Positions 51,353-59,721 of a stretch of DNA of 64,000 nucleotides are shown piece after piece (positions within the stretch are counted from its first letter, which is position 1; every line of letters starts with the position of its first letter). Origin of the DNA: JAILLW01 sp045629045 (lineage in GTDB: Bacteria; Bacillota; Clostridia; Lachnospirales; Lachnospiraceae); contig JAZQQM010000036.1 in NCBI GenBank assembly GCA_045629045.1, forward strand, positions 119,599 through 183,598, in the 5' to 3' direction. A program made the position numbers and the translations under genes. The notes under the pieces are model-generated. The model had not been told where the DNA came from. It ran no database searches and was given only the letters and a program-made list of their open reading frames with translations.

Positions 51353-52816
51353 CTAAATCAAAAAACTGTCCACTTCTTCTATCAGACTGTATATCTTTTT
51401 CATATAATAGTCACGCAGACGCCTGTCTTCCTCCGAAAGCTCGGCACCTTTGTTGTTACACCGCCGGATCAGCCTTACATATGCAAGCAGTGCGGCCTTT
51501 TTTGCTATATCCTCAGTCTCCGATGTGCCGAAATATTTTTCCAGAAAAAGATAGAAAAATCTCCGGCTCGTTTCATAGGAAAATCCCATAAAATCTTCGA
51601 CAACTGTAGCATCAAGCTCGCCAAAAGCAATATAAAACATATACATTCCGGATATTTCCAAAACAGGATGTCCCATTGACATTCTACTCATATCAATAAG
51701 CATATATTCGTTCAAATGTGACATGACATTCCCGGTATGAAAATCTCCGTGAATAACTATATCACAGGGCAGTTCATCAATCATGGCACGCACCCTTTTC
51801 GTAAGGTCATCATCCACCCAGGCTATTCCGCCGTCAATCCACTCATATACCTCATCAATAAAACTTGGCAATTTAAGTTTTGTCGCATCCGTGTTATGTA
51901 TATCCTTTGCCAGCCCTGCCATAATCGATGCATAGGTATCCACTCGTGAGGTATCGGCAGCAATAAGCTCGGATATTGTGCTTGAATCCATAAGTTCAAA
52001 CATAGAACCGTATTTGTTGCCCACTTTTACTATGCCAAAAGAAAGAGCTGTCGGAATACCCGCCACAAATGCCTGCCTTGCCAGAGCGTTTTCCTGTTCA
52101 ATATCTTTGTACTGATTATTTTCATTGTATATTTTTATAACCAGTTCATCATTATATCGGTATACATCGCTTTTTGCACCTTTGCCTATCAGCCTACAGT
52201 TTTCCAGCGATACCTCCCGGTATTTTTTGTACTTTTCCTTTTCGCTGGGAAAAGTCCCGGGCCATATGTAATTGATATGCTTAATATATTCCTTAAAGGC
52301 GCCTGTCTGATTAAGGTGCATCTCCAGTATCTGTGCTATTGATTTGTAATACCACAAATGCAGTTTATCATCGCCTTGATTAAAAGATTGCCAAACCTTT
52401 TCACCCTGCTCGCTGTATGCATTGGCAAGGGATCTTATGTTGGACAACTTATCCGCCAGCCACAGGATTTCAACATCTTTATTATTAAGGCTCTCCAGTT
52501 TGCGTAAGGATTCCTCTTTTCGTATCTTCCAGGACAAAGTTTTGTCCATATCAACGTATTTATTTTCTGTCTCGGAATCAACAAGATACGCAACCCGTTC
52601 TCCGAAAAGCTCCCTTATCTCATCGACAGTGCCTTCCGTATCCTCAACAACATCATGAAGAATTCCGGCCACCATAACCTCGACATCATCCGTTATCGAC
52701 GATATAATCTGAGCCACTTCCATAGAATGCAGGATAACGGGAATCCCCGTCACCTTCCTCTTCATTCCGTTATGCTTTTGCGTCGCATATATTACAGCCT
52801 CTTCAAACACACCCAT
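51353..52816 (-). CDS. SpoT-like HD hydrolase fused to a TIGR02172-like kinase
   Basis: The protein of about 487 residues has two parts. Residues about 1-170 resemble the (p)ppGpp-hydrolase HD domain of SpoT/MESH1: YATQKHNGMKRKVTGIPVILH, AGILHDVVEDTEGTVDEIRE and LWLADKLSNIR. There is no synthetase domain. Residues about 190-487 are an aminoglycoside-phosphotransferase-like fold: IGKGAKSDVYRYNDELVIKIY, catalytic HGDFHTGNVM and a LIDMSRMSMGHP metal region. This order is typical of TIGR02172-like kinases. Joining an alarmone-type hydrolase with a small-molecule kinase is unusual. The ATG at 52816 is chosen because a REP repeat fills the sequence from 52836; its ribosome site is weak. DUF2130 follows. 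Confidence 0.85.
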   Translation of the reverse strand: MGVFEEAVIYATQKHNGMKRKVTGIPVILHSMEVAQIISSITDDVEVMVAGILHDVVEDTEGTVDEIRELFGERVAYLVDSETENKYVDMDKTLSWKIRKEESLRKLESLNNKDVEILWLADKLSNIRSLANAYSEQGEKVWQSFNQGDDKLHLWYYKSIAQILEMHLNQTGAFKEYIKHINYIWPGTFPSEKEKYKKYREVSLENCRLIGKGAKSDVYRYNDELVIKIYNENNQYKDIEQENALARQAFVAGIPTALSFGIVKVGNKYGSMFELMDSSTISELIAADTSRVDTYASIMAGLAKDIHNTDATKLKLPSFIDEVYEWIDGGIAWVDDDLTKRVRAMIDELPCDIVIHGDFHTGNVMSHLNEYMLIDMSRMSMGHPVLEISGMYMFYIAFGELDATVVEDFMGFSYETSRRFFYLFLEKYFGTSETEDIAKKAALLAYVRLIRRCNNKGAELSEEDRRLRDYYMKKIYSLIEEVDSFLI

Positions 52817-52835
52817 ACTCTTACCATTAAAAAGT

Positions 52836-53145
52836 GTGACAGTAGGGACGGTTCTTTTTGTCACATTTTGATTACGATATGGTAGTGCACATATATATTT
52901 TGTCGTCATCGTCACGCAAGATGAAGTACGAAGTTAGTGAATTACTTCCAAGTAATTAGGGAAAACACCCGGGATGGGTGTTTTAGGCGTAATTTCGACA
53001 CGGATGTCGAACTACGCCGGCCCGCGCATAGACAATGGTAATTCACTTAATTCGAACGAATCTTAAGTGACTAGACAAAAGATATATGTGCACACCATAT
53101 TCAATTCTGTAAAAGTGTGACAAAAAGAACCGTCCCCACTGTCAC
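52836..53145. repeat. REP-capped composite hairpin element B
   Basis: The ends 52836-52864 and 53117-53145 are inverted REP-like repeats. Inside, GATATGG..TGCACATATAT near 52876-52900 pairs with the region near 53080-53102, and TAGTGAATTAC pairs with GTAATTCACTT. The centre holds two small stems: AACACCC-GGGTGTT near 52963-52981 and GGCGTAA-TTCGACA-TGTCGAA-ctACGCC near 52984-53018. The element folds into a branched structure. It lies between the HD-kinase and the divergent aldolase and contains no ORF with a ribosome site. Confidence 0.8.
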
Positions 53146-53207
53146 ACTCTTGACACATCATCTATTATAATACACTATTATAGATATATCACTAAAGAGG
53201 AATCAGT

Positions 53208-53891
53208 ATGAGCACATATATTTCAAAAGATGACGCAGCAAAAGCAATATTGGATATCGGCCAGCGAATGTATATCAAGAACTTCGTTGCCGCTAATGAC
53301 GGTAATATTTCGGTAAAGATAGGCGATAATGAATTTCTTGCCACACCTACAGGCGTATCAAAAGGATTCATGACCGAAGATATGCTGGTTGTCGTAGATT
53401 GTGACGGCAATGTCATAAACGGAAGTCGCAAGCCGTCTTCAGAACTTAGGATGCATCTTAGAGCATATAAAGAAAACTCCGCAATAAAGAGCGTGTGCCA
53501 TGCCCACCCTCCTATTTGTACCAGTTTCAGCATAGCCGGGATAGAACTTAATTCTCCTATTTTGGCAGAAGCCGTAATTACTCTGGGAAATGTCCCGATT
53601 GCTCCTTACGCCGAGCTTGGAACGGATGAAGTAGCAAATGTAATTGCACCGTATACTCATACACATAACGGAATAATGCTTGCCAACCATGGCGTAGTAA
53701 CCTGGGCAGATGATCCTTATGCCGCATACTACAGACTGGAATCCATGGAATATTATGCCAACATCGTTATGATTACGGATAAGATACTGGGCAATCAAAA
53801 TACATTATCAAAGGAACAGGTAGACCGCCTTATCAGCATGCGAACCAAGTTCGGCATTACTCAAGGCGGAGAACCCAAGTGTATAAAATAA
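53208..53891 (+). CDS. Class II aldolase/adducin-family sugar-phosphate aldolase
   Basis: This is the only clear plus-strand gene. The 227-residue protein has the class II aldolase fold: NDGNISVKIGDNEFLATPTG, SSELRMHLRAY, VCHAHPP (zinc His pair) and MLANHGVVTW with a further metal His. It resembles L-fuculose-1-phosphate aldolase and related enzymes such as methylthioribulose-phosphate dehydratase; the substrate cannot be fixed from sequence. It has AGAGGAA before the ATG and a strong bidirectional terminator at 53903-53930. No sugar kinase or isomerase lies next to it, which leaves its pathway open. Confidence 0.92.
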   Translation: MSTYISKDDAAKAILDIGQRMYIKNFVAANDGNISVKIGDNEFLATPTGVSKGFMTEDMLVVVDCDGNVINGSRKPSSELRMHLRAYKENSAIKSVCHAHPPICTSFSIAGIELNSPILAEAVITLGNVPIAPYAELGTDEVANVIAPYTHTHNGIMLANHGVVTWADDPYAAYYRLESMEYYANIVMITDKILGNQNTLSKEQVDRLISMRTKFGITQGGEPKCIK

Positions 53892-53902
53892 ATTCAAAAC
53901 AA

Positions 53903-53930
53903 AAGGCTTGCAGCAACCGTTGCAAGCCTT
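53903..53930. terminator. Bidirectional terminator between the aldolase and GGDEF genes
   Basis: AAGGCTTGCA and TGCAAGCCTT form a perfect 10-bp stem. The plus side is followed by AATTATT and the minus side by TTTGTTTTG, so it can serve both converging genes. Confidence 0.85.
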
Positions 53931-53957
53931 AATTATTAGTATCTCAATGTATACGCT

Positions 53958-55814
53958 TTATACGTGAATATTGAACTGATCCTTGCCGCTGTTCTTCGAA
54001 AGATATAACGCCTGGTCAGCAGCCTTGTACAGTTCCTGATAATTGTTGCCGCACTGACCGTAAATTGCAATACCGATACTTGCGGTAACCTGAACACTTA
54101 TATCATCATTTGAATATGTATGACGAAGATTCTCATTAAGAGCCTTCGCTTTTGACTCAATCAACGCACGTGCATTACTCTGCATTCCCTTAGGAATATT
54201 AAGCATAACAGCGAACTCATCTCCGCCGATTCTTCCGATATAATCGAATTCCGTAAATACAAGTTTCAATGATGCTGCCACCTGACAGAGTACCTCGTCA
54301 CCTGTGGCATGTCCCAAATTATCATTAACTCCCTTGAAATTATCAAGGTCAACTATGAAAAAGGCATAACTGCCGTCGGGATTCTTATCAATTGCACGAT
54401 TAACCATTTCCTGCATTGTAATCTTGTTGTACAAGCCTGTAAGAAGATCGGTCTCGGCCTTATTCTTAAGAACGTGCTCCTGAGCAATCTGTTCATCGGA
54501 ATTCTGGATATTGCCGACGAATCTGTCAAGCTCACCCTTTTCGTCCATAACGCTGACACCGTTAAGTCGATACCAGCTGTAACTTCCGTCTTCATTCTGC
54601 ATACGGAACTCTGTGGTATATCTGCGGTTTCCATCTTTAAGTGCCTTGGATATATTACGGCTAAGAGCCTTGTCATCAGGATGAAGTCTTTCAATCAAAG
54701 AAGCCAAATCCACTGTTCCCAATTCTGCAATAATAGGACCAAGGGTCTGTTCAACAGCACCGGTAAACTCTACTCTTCCCGTAAGTTTACTGTAGTTGAA
54801 GTTAACAACCATTGCCTCTTTACTAATCATTGCATACTTATTGTTCGCATCCTTAAGCTTCTTATTTCTCTCAAGAAGTTTAATAACTGTATATATGGTA
54901 GCTCCGAACAGAAGAGCCAAGAATATCTGGTAAATATTAATCTGTGGGAATGCAGTCTGTCCGTACTTATCAGCCTCTGTAGAGGGAAGCACAAAGCATA
55001 TAAGCCAGTTCTGATATCCCAAAGTCTGGAATAGGCATGTCTTTTTCTTTAACTTGTTATACTTAAACTCAAACTTTCCGCTAAGGCCTTCTTTGAGTTC
55101 TTCCGTAATCTGGTCCACAGTGGTGTCATAAAGGGTAGTCTTCTTTAAGTAACCTGTAAGGGGAACCTCTGTCATGATACGGTCACGTTTAGAACTGGAT
55201 GAAACAGTGCTGTACTCCTCATCAACAATCATGATAAAACAACCTTCGGAAGTCTGAGAATCATCAATATAACTGTTAAGTACATCCTGCAAAATATATC
55301 CGAACAGTACACCGTCTGTCTTATCGTCTGAGGAAATAGGAACCGCAACAAGTAATCCCTTGGTTTTAACGGTCAACGATGAAATAGTAGAATTAACGAA
55401 TGTATTGCCAAGCATAGCTTCCTTAAAGAAGACTTCATCCGCAACACTTATAAGGTCGCTGTCTTCAACGCTGTTGGCACATATTTTGCCTGTTGCATCC
55501 GCAATGGCAAGATTATTAAATACCCCTTCTGCCTGAATCTGGGTCAGAATTGGCATGGCAGTTTGCTTATCAAGTAACTCCTCGGAAGGTGTTTTGGTGG
55601 CAACGCGTAACAAGTCTTTGACATTTCTGTCAACATTTTCCATAAAAATAGTACCATGGAGCTTAAGCAGGTCACTTGCCATCCTGTCTGTATTAGTGTT
55701 TATGCTGTCGGAAATAAACACCCTAAAAACGACGCAAGCCACTAAAAACAAGGCGCAAACCACACCGATTGCATGAAAATTCGAAGTCCTTTCGTCCTTA
55801 AAAAGTTTATGCAT
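53958..55814 (-). CDS. Membrane receptor diguanylate cyclase (Cache-like sensor, PAS, GGDEF)
   Basis: The 618-residue protein has a membrane helix near residues 14-35 and an extracellular sensor of the double-Cache type (about 40-290; VFFKEAMLGNTFVN, LLVAVPISSDD). A second membrane helix lies near 300-320. A PAS/PAC region follows (FRMQNEDGSYSWYRLNG), then a GGDEF domain with intact RIGGDEFAVM and LTGLYN at its start. It should make c-di-GMP in response to an external ligand. It stands opposite the EAL and HD-GYP proteins found elsewhere in the window. The start codon follows GGGGG, which is paired in a leader hairpin. Confidence 0.92.
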   Translation of the reverse strand: MHKLFKDERTSNFHAIGVVCALFLVACVVFRVFISDSINTNTDRMASDLLKLHGTIFMENVDRNVKDLLRVATKTPSEELLDKQTAMPILTQIQAEGVFNNLAIADATGKICANSVEDSDLISVADEVFFKEAMLGNTFVNSTISSLTVKTKGLLVAVPISSDDKTDGVLFGYILQDVLNSYIDDSQTSEGCFIMIVDEEYSTVSSSSKRDRIMTEVPLTGYLKKTTLYDTTVDQITEELKEGLSGKFEFKYNKLKKKTCLFQTLGYQNWLICFVLPSTEADKYGQTAFPQINIYQIFLALLFGATIYTVIKLLERNKKLKDANNKYAMISKEAMVVNFNYSKLTGRVEFTGAVEQTLGPIIAELGTVDLASLIERLHPDDKALSRNISKALKDGNRRYTTEFRMQNEDGSYSWYRLNGVSVMDEKGELDRFVGNIQNSDEQIAQEHVLKNKAETDLLTGLYNKITMQEMVNRAIDKNPDGSYAFFIVDLDNFKGVNDNLGHATGDEVLCQVAASLKLVFTEFDYIGRIGGDEFAVMLNIPKGMQSNARALIESKAKALNENLRHTYSNDDISVQVTASIGIAIYGQCGNNYQELYKAADQALYLSKNSGKDQFNIHV

Positions 55815-55820
55815 AAATTA

Positions 55821-55891
55821 GTACCCCCATATGTACATTTTATGTCATAGGGGGGTACGTTGTAAATAAGAAAGTCTGTATCTTTTAACAA
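55821..55891 (-). promoter_or_regulatory. Promoter and ribosome-site hairpin of the GGDEF gene
   Basis: TTGTTA (55886-55891), a 17-bp spacer and TATTTA (55863-55868) give a possible promoter overlapping the end of the ABC gene. The short leader contains GTACCCCC (55851-55858) and GGGGGTAC (55821-55828), an 8-bp perfect stem that would hide the ribosome site. Confidence 0.5.
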
Positions 55892-57660
55892 ATTTGAGCT
55901 GAATAAAGGTTATAATATTCGCCCTTTTTACGCATCAGTTCATCATGAGAACCCGACTCTAGAATTCCGCCATCATCGATAACAAAAATTCTGTCGGCAT
56001 TACGTATGGTGGAAAGTCTGTGTGCAACAACAAATGATGTTCGTTGCTTAAGAAGTTCTTCTATTCCCTGTTGAACCAGTATCTCGGTTTTGGTATCTAT
56101 GCTTGAGGTTGCCTCGTCAAGAATTAATATCTTAGGATCCTGAACCAGAGTTCTTGCAAAAGCTATAAGCTGCTTCTCACCAACGGAAAGGCCACCGCCT
56201 CTTTCTGCAATTTGAGTATCATACCCTTTTTCCATTTTCATAATAAAGTCGTGTGCATGTACTGCCTTTGCAGCATTAATTATTTCTTCGTCGGTAGCAT
56301 CTTCCTTACCGTATTTAATATTATCCTTTATGGTCCCGGAAAAAAGATAATTATCCTGAGTCATAATACCAAGCTGACTGCGAAGTGAATGTATCTTAAC
56401 CTTACTTATATCAACATCATCTATAAGTACGCGTCCGCCGCATACATTATAGAATCTGCTTATAAGGCTCACTATCGTAGTCTTACCTGCACCCGTCGGA
56501 CCTACAAGTGCTATTGTTTCGCCTTTATTTGCCTTAAATGAAACGCCGTGAAGAATTAACTTATCCGGTTCATCCGGATATGCGAAATCCACATGGTCAA
56601 ACACAACCTCGCCCTTAAGAGGCGGCATATCGGTTGCATCATTATCATCGGTTACAGAAGGCTTCGTATCCATTATTTCGAAGATACGCTCTGCAGCTGA
56701 TATATTTGTAATAAGTTTATTGTAGTAATTGGCCAGATTACGAATCGGTCCGAAAAACATACCCATGTATATTGCAAAAGCCGTAAGAGTTCCTACGGAA
56801 GATGCATCAACATTAAGCACTTTGATTGCCAAATAATACAGGATAAACGATCCCACTCCGTAAGAAATCTCAATCGTGGGGCTAAAAAAGTCCGCCACCC
56901 TGACAGCACTCCTGAATGCTTCCCTGTGTTCATCTACTATGTCGGAAAATTCATCGGTGCTTTCACCTTCGGCATTGAAACTTTGAATAACTCCCATTCC
57001 GGCCAGATTCTCGTGAATGAAGGCCGTCATGTTTGATTCTTTCTTACGCATTATCTGCCAACGCTTATGCGCCACAATTTCACACATAAATACTCCGAAA
57101 ACAATAATCGGAATTGCCGCAAGTGCAGCAAGCGTAAGCAGCGGTGAAACGCAAACCATTACCACTATTACTACTATTATTGTCACACCTTCGGGAACGA
57201 GCTGGGTAATTGTACTTGAAAGTACATCCTTAAGAGAATTGACATCTCCCGTTACTCTGGCAAGAATCTTACCTGCCGGACGGGAATCAAAAAAGTCAAC
57301 CCCCAGTTCCTGAATGTGCATATAAAGACTTCTTCTTATTCCGTAAACAACATCATTTGATACATCTGCCATAATGTCACGCCAGATTCTGTTGGCTACC
57401 ATATTTATAACAGCCAGCCCTGTCGCAACGCCTACCATAATAAGCAGACCCTTAATATCTTTATTTATTATCTCAACATCAATTACATGCTGGACAATAA
57501 GCGGATATGCAATACCTATGGCAACAGTTATCAGAATAAGTAATGTTACGATCACAATTTGTTTTTTATAGGATATAAGATACTTAAAAAGTCGCTTAAG
57601 AACATCGAGTTTTAAGCTCTCTTCAAGTTCTTCATCATCTTTGGTGGAATTGATAGCCAT
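55885..57660 (-). CDS. ABC exporter half-transporter, subunit 2 (altered signature motif)
   Basis: The 591-residue protein has six membrane helices (about 30-320) and an ATPase domain with Walker A GPTGAGKTT, Walker B ILILDEATSSID (catalytic Glu present) and switch His in FVVAHRLSTIRN. Its signature is LSVGEKQ instead of LSGGQ. This fits the classic heterodimeric exporter, in which one of the two nucleotide sites is degenerate. It shares one base with its partner (TAATG). Likely substrates are drugs or toxic compounds, by analogy with BmrCD, LmrCD and TM287/288. Confidence 0.93.
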   Translation of the reverse strand: MAINSTKDDEELEESLKLDVLKRLFKYLISYKKQIVIVTLLILITVAIGIAYPLIVQHVIDVEIINKDIKGLLIMVGVATGLAVINMVANRIWRDIMADVSNDVVYGIRRSLYMHIQELGVDFFDSRPAGKILARVTGDVNSLKDVLSSTITQLVPEGVTIIVVIVVMVCVSPLLTLAALAAIPIIVFGVFMCEIVAHKRWQIMRKKESNMTAFIHENLAGMGVIQSFNAEGESTDEFSDIVDEHREAFRSAVRVADFFSPTIEISYGVGSFILYYLAIKVLNVDASSVGTLTAFAIYMGMFFGPIRNLANYYNKLITNISAAERIFEIMDTKPSVTDDNDATDMPPLKGEVVFDHVDFAYPDEPDKLILHGVSFKANKGETIALVGPTGAGKTTIVSLISRFYNVCGGRVLIDDVDISKVKIHSLRSQLGIMTQDNYLFSGTIKDNIKYGKEDATDEEIINAAKAVHAHDFIMKMEKGYDTQIAERGGGLSVGEKQLIAFARTLVQDPKILILDEATSSIDTKTEILVQQGIEELLKQRTSFVVAHRLSTIRNADRIFVIDDGGILESGSHDELMRKKGEYYNLYSAQIC

Positions 57661-59396
57661 TATGAAACACCTCCCATCGCCTTTAGTGCCTCGTGATAGT
57701 TACCGTACTGTGATTCATATGTAGAGTAATAGAGTCCCTTCTTATCAAGAAGTTCCTTATGTGTACCCCGTTCGGCAATACGTCCGTTCTCAAGAATGAT
57801 TATTTCGTCTGCATCCTTAACAGAAGAAATTCTGTGGCCGATTATTATCTTACTCATATCTTTTTTGGCACGTATTTCCTTTTGAATATCAGCTTCGGTT
57901 TCCATATCAAGAGCAGATGTAGAATCATCCATAATCAGAACTCCCGAAGTATTAGCCAGCGCTCTTGCTATGGTAAGTCGCTGCTTCTGACCGCCTGATA
58001 AGCCTATACCGCGTTCCCCGATTACAGCCTCATAACTGCCTGTAATCTTCTCAACGAACTCGTCTGCATGTGCTTTCATAACGGCACTCTTTACGGTTTC
58101 ATCTGTCATGCTCTCTTTGCTTCCAAGCTTAACGTTTTCTTTGATTGTGTCGGAAAACAGGAACACGTCCTGGGTAACCACCGACGAAAAACCTCTTACA
58201 TCGCTAAGCTTAAGTTCACGAATATCTACGTCATTAATTGTAATTGAGCCCTCCGTCACATCGTAGAAACGCTCAATAAGATTAACCATCATGCTCTTAC
58301 CCGTACCGGTCTGACCCATAATTCCCAGTGTCTTTCCCTTAGGAAGAGTAAATGAAATGTCCTTAAGTATCTGTTTGTTATCAAGATTGAAGCTTACGTT
58401 ATTAAACTTAAGGGTTCCGCCATTTTCGGACAAAGATATAGGATTTTCAATCTCTTTAATCTCCGGCTTTGCAGCAAATATAACCTTTATTTTCTTATAG
58501 GATGCTACTGCAGCGGACAGGAAATTAAGCATCCATCCCATATTTTCAATAGGCCATACAATGTTACTTGTATACTGCATAAAGGCTACAAGAACACCGT
58601 ATGTAATATTTCCCTTGATTGCGGCATATCCGCCTATTGCAAGCATACTTCCCTGCATAATTTTGGGAATAAAACCTATAATCGGCTCCATTTTGGCCAT
58701 ATAACGTGCCTGTTCAACATTTAAATCGTTATATGCTTTGTTCTTATCATCGAATTTTCTGATTTCGAAATCCTCTGCAGCAAAAGCCTTAACGGTACGA
58801 ACACCGGAAATATTCTCCTCTATAACCCTATTGAGAGAAGCATTTTCTTCACTTATCCTGCCGTACACTCCATCCAGTTTCTTTTCAAGGCGCATTACCA
58901 AAAAGCCCATAAACGGCAAGAAGACAATCGGGATAAACGCAAGCTTGTAGTTAAGCTTGAACATTGCTATGATTACTCCGGCAAAATACAAAATAGCCTC
59001 AACAAAAAGCATTGTTATGAATCCGGTCATATCCCATATCTTACCTGTATCATCCTTAACCCTTGCCATAAGTTCGCCGGTATTATTAGCATCAAAAAAC
59101 GACTTGCTCAGTGTTTTAAGGTGCTTCATCATATCTTTACGCATGGTTTCCGCTACGTTACAGCCTGCCATATCGCAATTATATTCTTTGATATATTGCA
59201 TTAATGCCCGTCCGAATCCGACTATCAAAATATATATCAAGTCGGTTCTAAGCATTTCCATATTGTGCCCTACAATTACATCATCCACAATTGACATGGT
59301 TATAAGTGGGAACCATATATCAAGTGCGGTACTTGCTATGAGGGACAACCCGCCGATTATGTAACGCGGCAGGTTCTTAATTAAATATTTCTTCAC
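57660..59396 (-). CDS. ABC exporter half-transporter, subunit 1 (degenerate Walker B)
   Basis: The protein of about 578 residues has six membrane helices and an ATPase domain with Walker A GQTGTGKS, a normal signature LSGGQKQR and Walker B VLIMDDSTSALD, where the catalytic Glu is replaced by Asp. Combined with the altered signature of the partner, this marks one degenerate nucleotide site. The first gene of the pair sits behind a leader ORF and terminator (59413-59596). Start: GTG at 59396 is 10 bases after AGGGAG; GTG at 59405 is too close to that site but cannot be excluded. Confidence 0.92.
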   Translation of the reverse strand: MKKYLIKNLPRYIIGGLSLIASTALDIWFPLITMSIVDDVIVGHNMEMLRTDLIYILIVGFGRALMQYIKEYNCDMAGCNVAETMRKDMMKHLKTLSKSFFDANNTGELMARVKDDTGKIWDMTGFITMLFVEAILYFAGVIIAMFKLNYKLAFIPIVFLPFMGFLVMRLEKKLDGVYGRISEENASLNRVIEENISGVRTVKAFAAEDFEIRKFDDKNKAYNDLNVEQARYMAKMEPIIGFIPKIMQGSMLAIGGYAAIKGNITYGVLVAFMQYTSNIVWPIENMGWMLNFLSAAVASYKKIKVIFAAKPEIKEIENPISLSENGGTLKFNNVSFNLDNKQILKDISFTLPKGKTLGIMGQTGTGKSMMVNLIERFYDVTEGSITINDVDIRELKLSDVRGFSSVVTQDVFLFSDTIKENVKLGSKESMTDETVKSAVMKAHADEFVEKITGSYEAVIGERGIGLSGGQKQRLTIARALANTSGVLIMDDSTSALDMETEADIQKEIRAKKDMSKIIIGHRISSVKDADEIIILENGRIAERGTHKELLDKKGLYYSTYESQYGNYHEALKAMGGVS

Positions 59397-59412
59397 TAAA
59401 ATCACACTCCCT

Positions 59413-59447
59413 GAAAAAACAAAAACCCGATATCATACGATACCGGG
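59413..59447 (-). terminator. Leader terminator (attenuator) of the ABC exporter
   Basis: On the minus strand CCCGGTATC and GATATCGGG form a 9-bp stem (one G-U pair) with a 4-base loop, followed by TTTTTGTTTTTT. It ends only about 17 bases before the ABC start codon, so it must be overcome for expression. Confidence 0.85.
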
Positions 59448-59515
59448 GTAAATAAGCTTAACTATTAACAAACGTGCTGAATAAATGTCTATACACAGGA
59501 TTTGACATATGTTTG

Positions 59516-59596
59516 CTAATAACTACCTCCCGAGGTAATCGTACATGATAATAATATTCTGTTTACTGTTCTTAATTTACAATTGCCGTTAATCAT
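59516..59596 (-). CDS. 26-residue leader peptide upstream of the ABC exporter
   Basis: The ORF begins with ATG 8 bases after a perfect GGAGG and ends with TAG about 70 bases before the terminator. Its peptide (start MINGNCKLRTVN, end LLSCTITSGGSY) has no recognised family. Its strong ribosome site and position between promoter and terminator suggest that translation itself is sensed. The last codons contain GGGAGGTA, which can pair partly with TACCCCG at the 5' side of the terminator, a possible antiterminator. The function is inferred by analogy with bmrB of Bacillus subtilis. Confidence 0.65.
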   Translation of the reverse strand: MINGNCKLRTVNRILLSCTITSGGSY

Positions 59597-59623
59597 CTTA
59601 ATTACCTCCGTTATTATTGACTT

Positions 59624-59641
59624 ACGTCGCGGCTCCGACGT
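59624..59641 (-). other. Small hairpin before the leader-peptide ribosome site
   Basis: ACGTCG and CGACGT are perfectly complementary around a 6-base loop, starting near the predicted transcription start. It may stabilise the 5' end of the leader RNA. Confidence 0.5.
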
Positions 59642-59655
59642 TTAGCCTATTGACT

Positions 59656-59684
59656 AAAATACGCTACAAAAATATTAAAGTCAA
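59656..59684 (-). promoter_or_regulatory. Promoter of the ABC exporter leader
   Basis: TTGACT (59679-59684), a 17-bp spacer and TATTTT (59656-59661) lie about 60 bases before the leader ORF, giving a leader of about 250 bases. Confidence 0.75.
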
Positions 59685-59721
59685 CCCTATTTTTTATTTA
59701 ATACGTGTATACAATTATATT

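Noticed and set aside
52865..53116. Hidden gene inside element B
   Set aside because: No start with a ribosome site and no protein-like sequence in any frame; the region is dominated by paired arms.
50058..53145. CRISPR array from repeated 29-bp sequences
   Set aside because: The repeats are few, inverted, far apart and without regular spacers.
53146..53207. TTGACA at about 53149 as promoter of the class II aldolase
   Set aside because: No good -10 box lies at 16-18 bp; TATAAT is only about 10 bp away. The promoter is not established.
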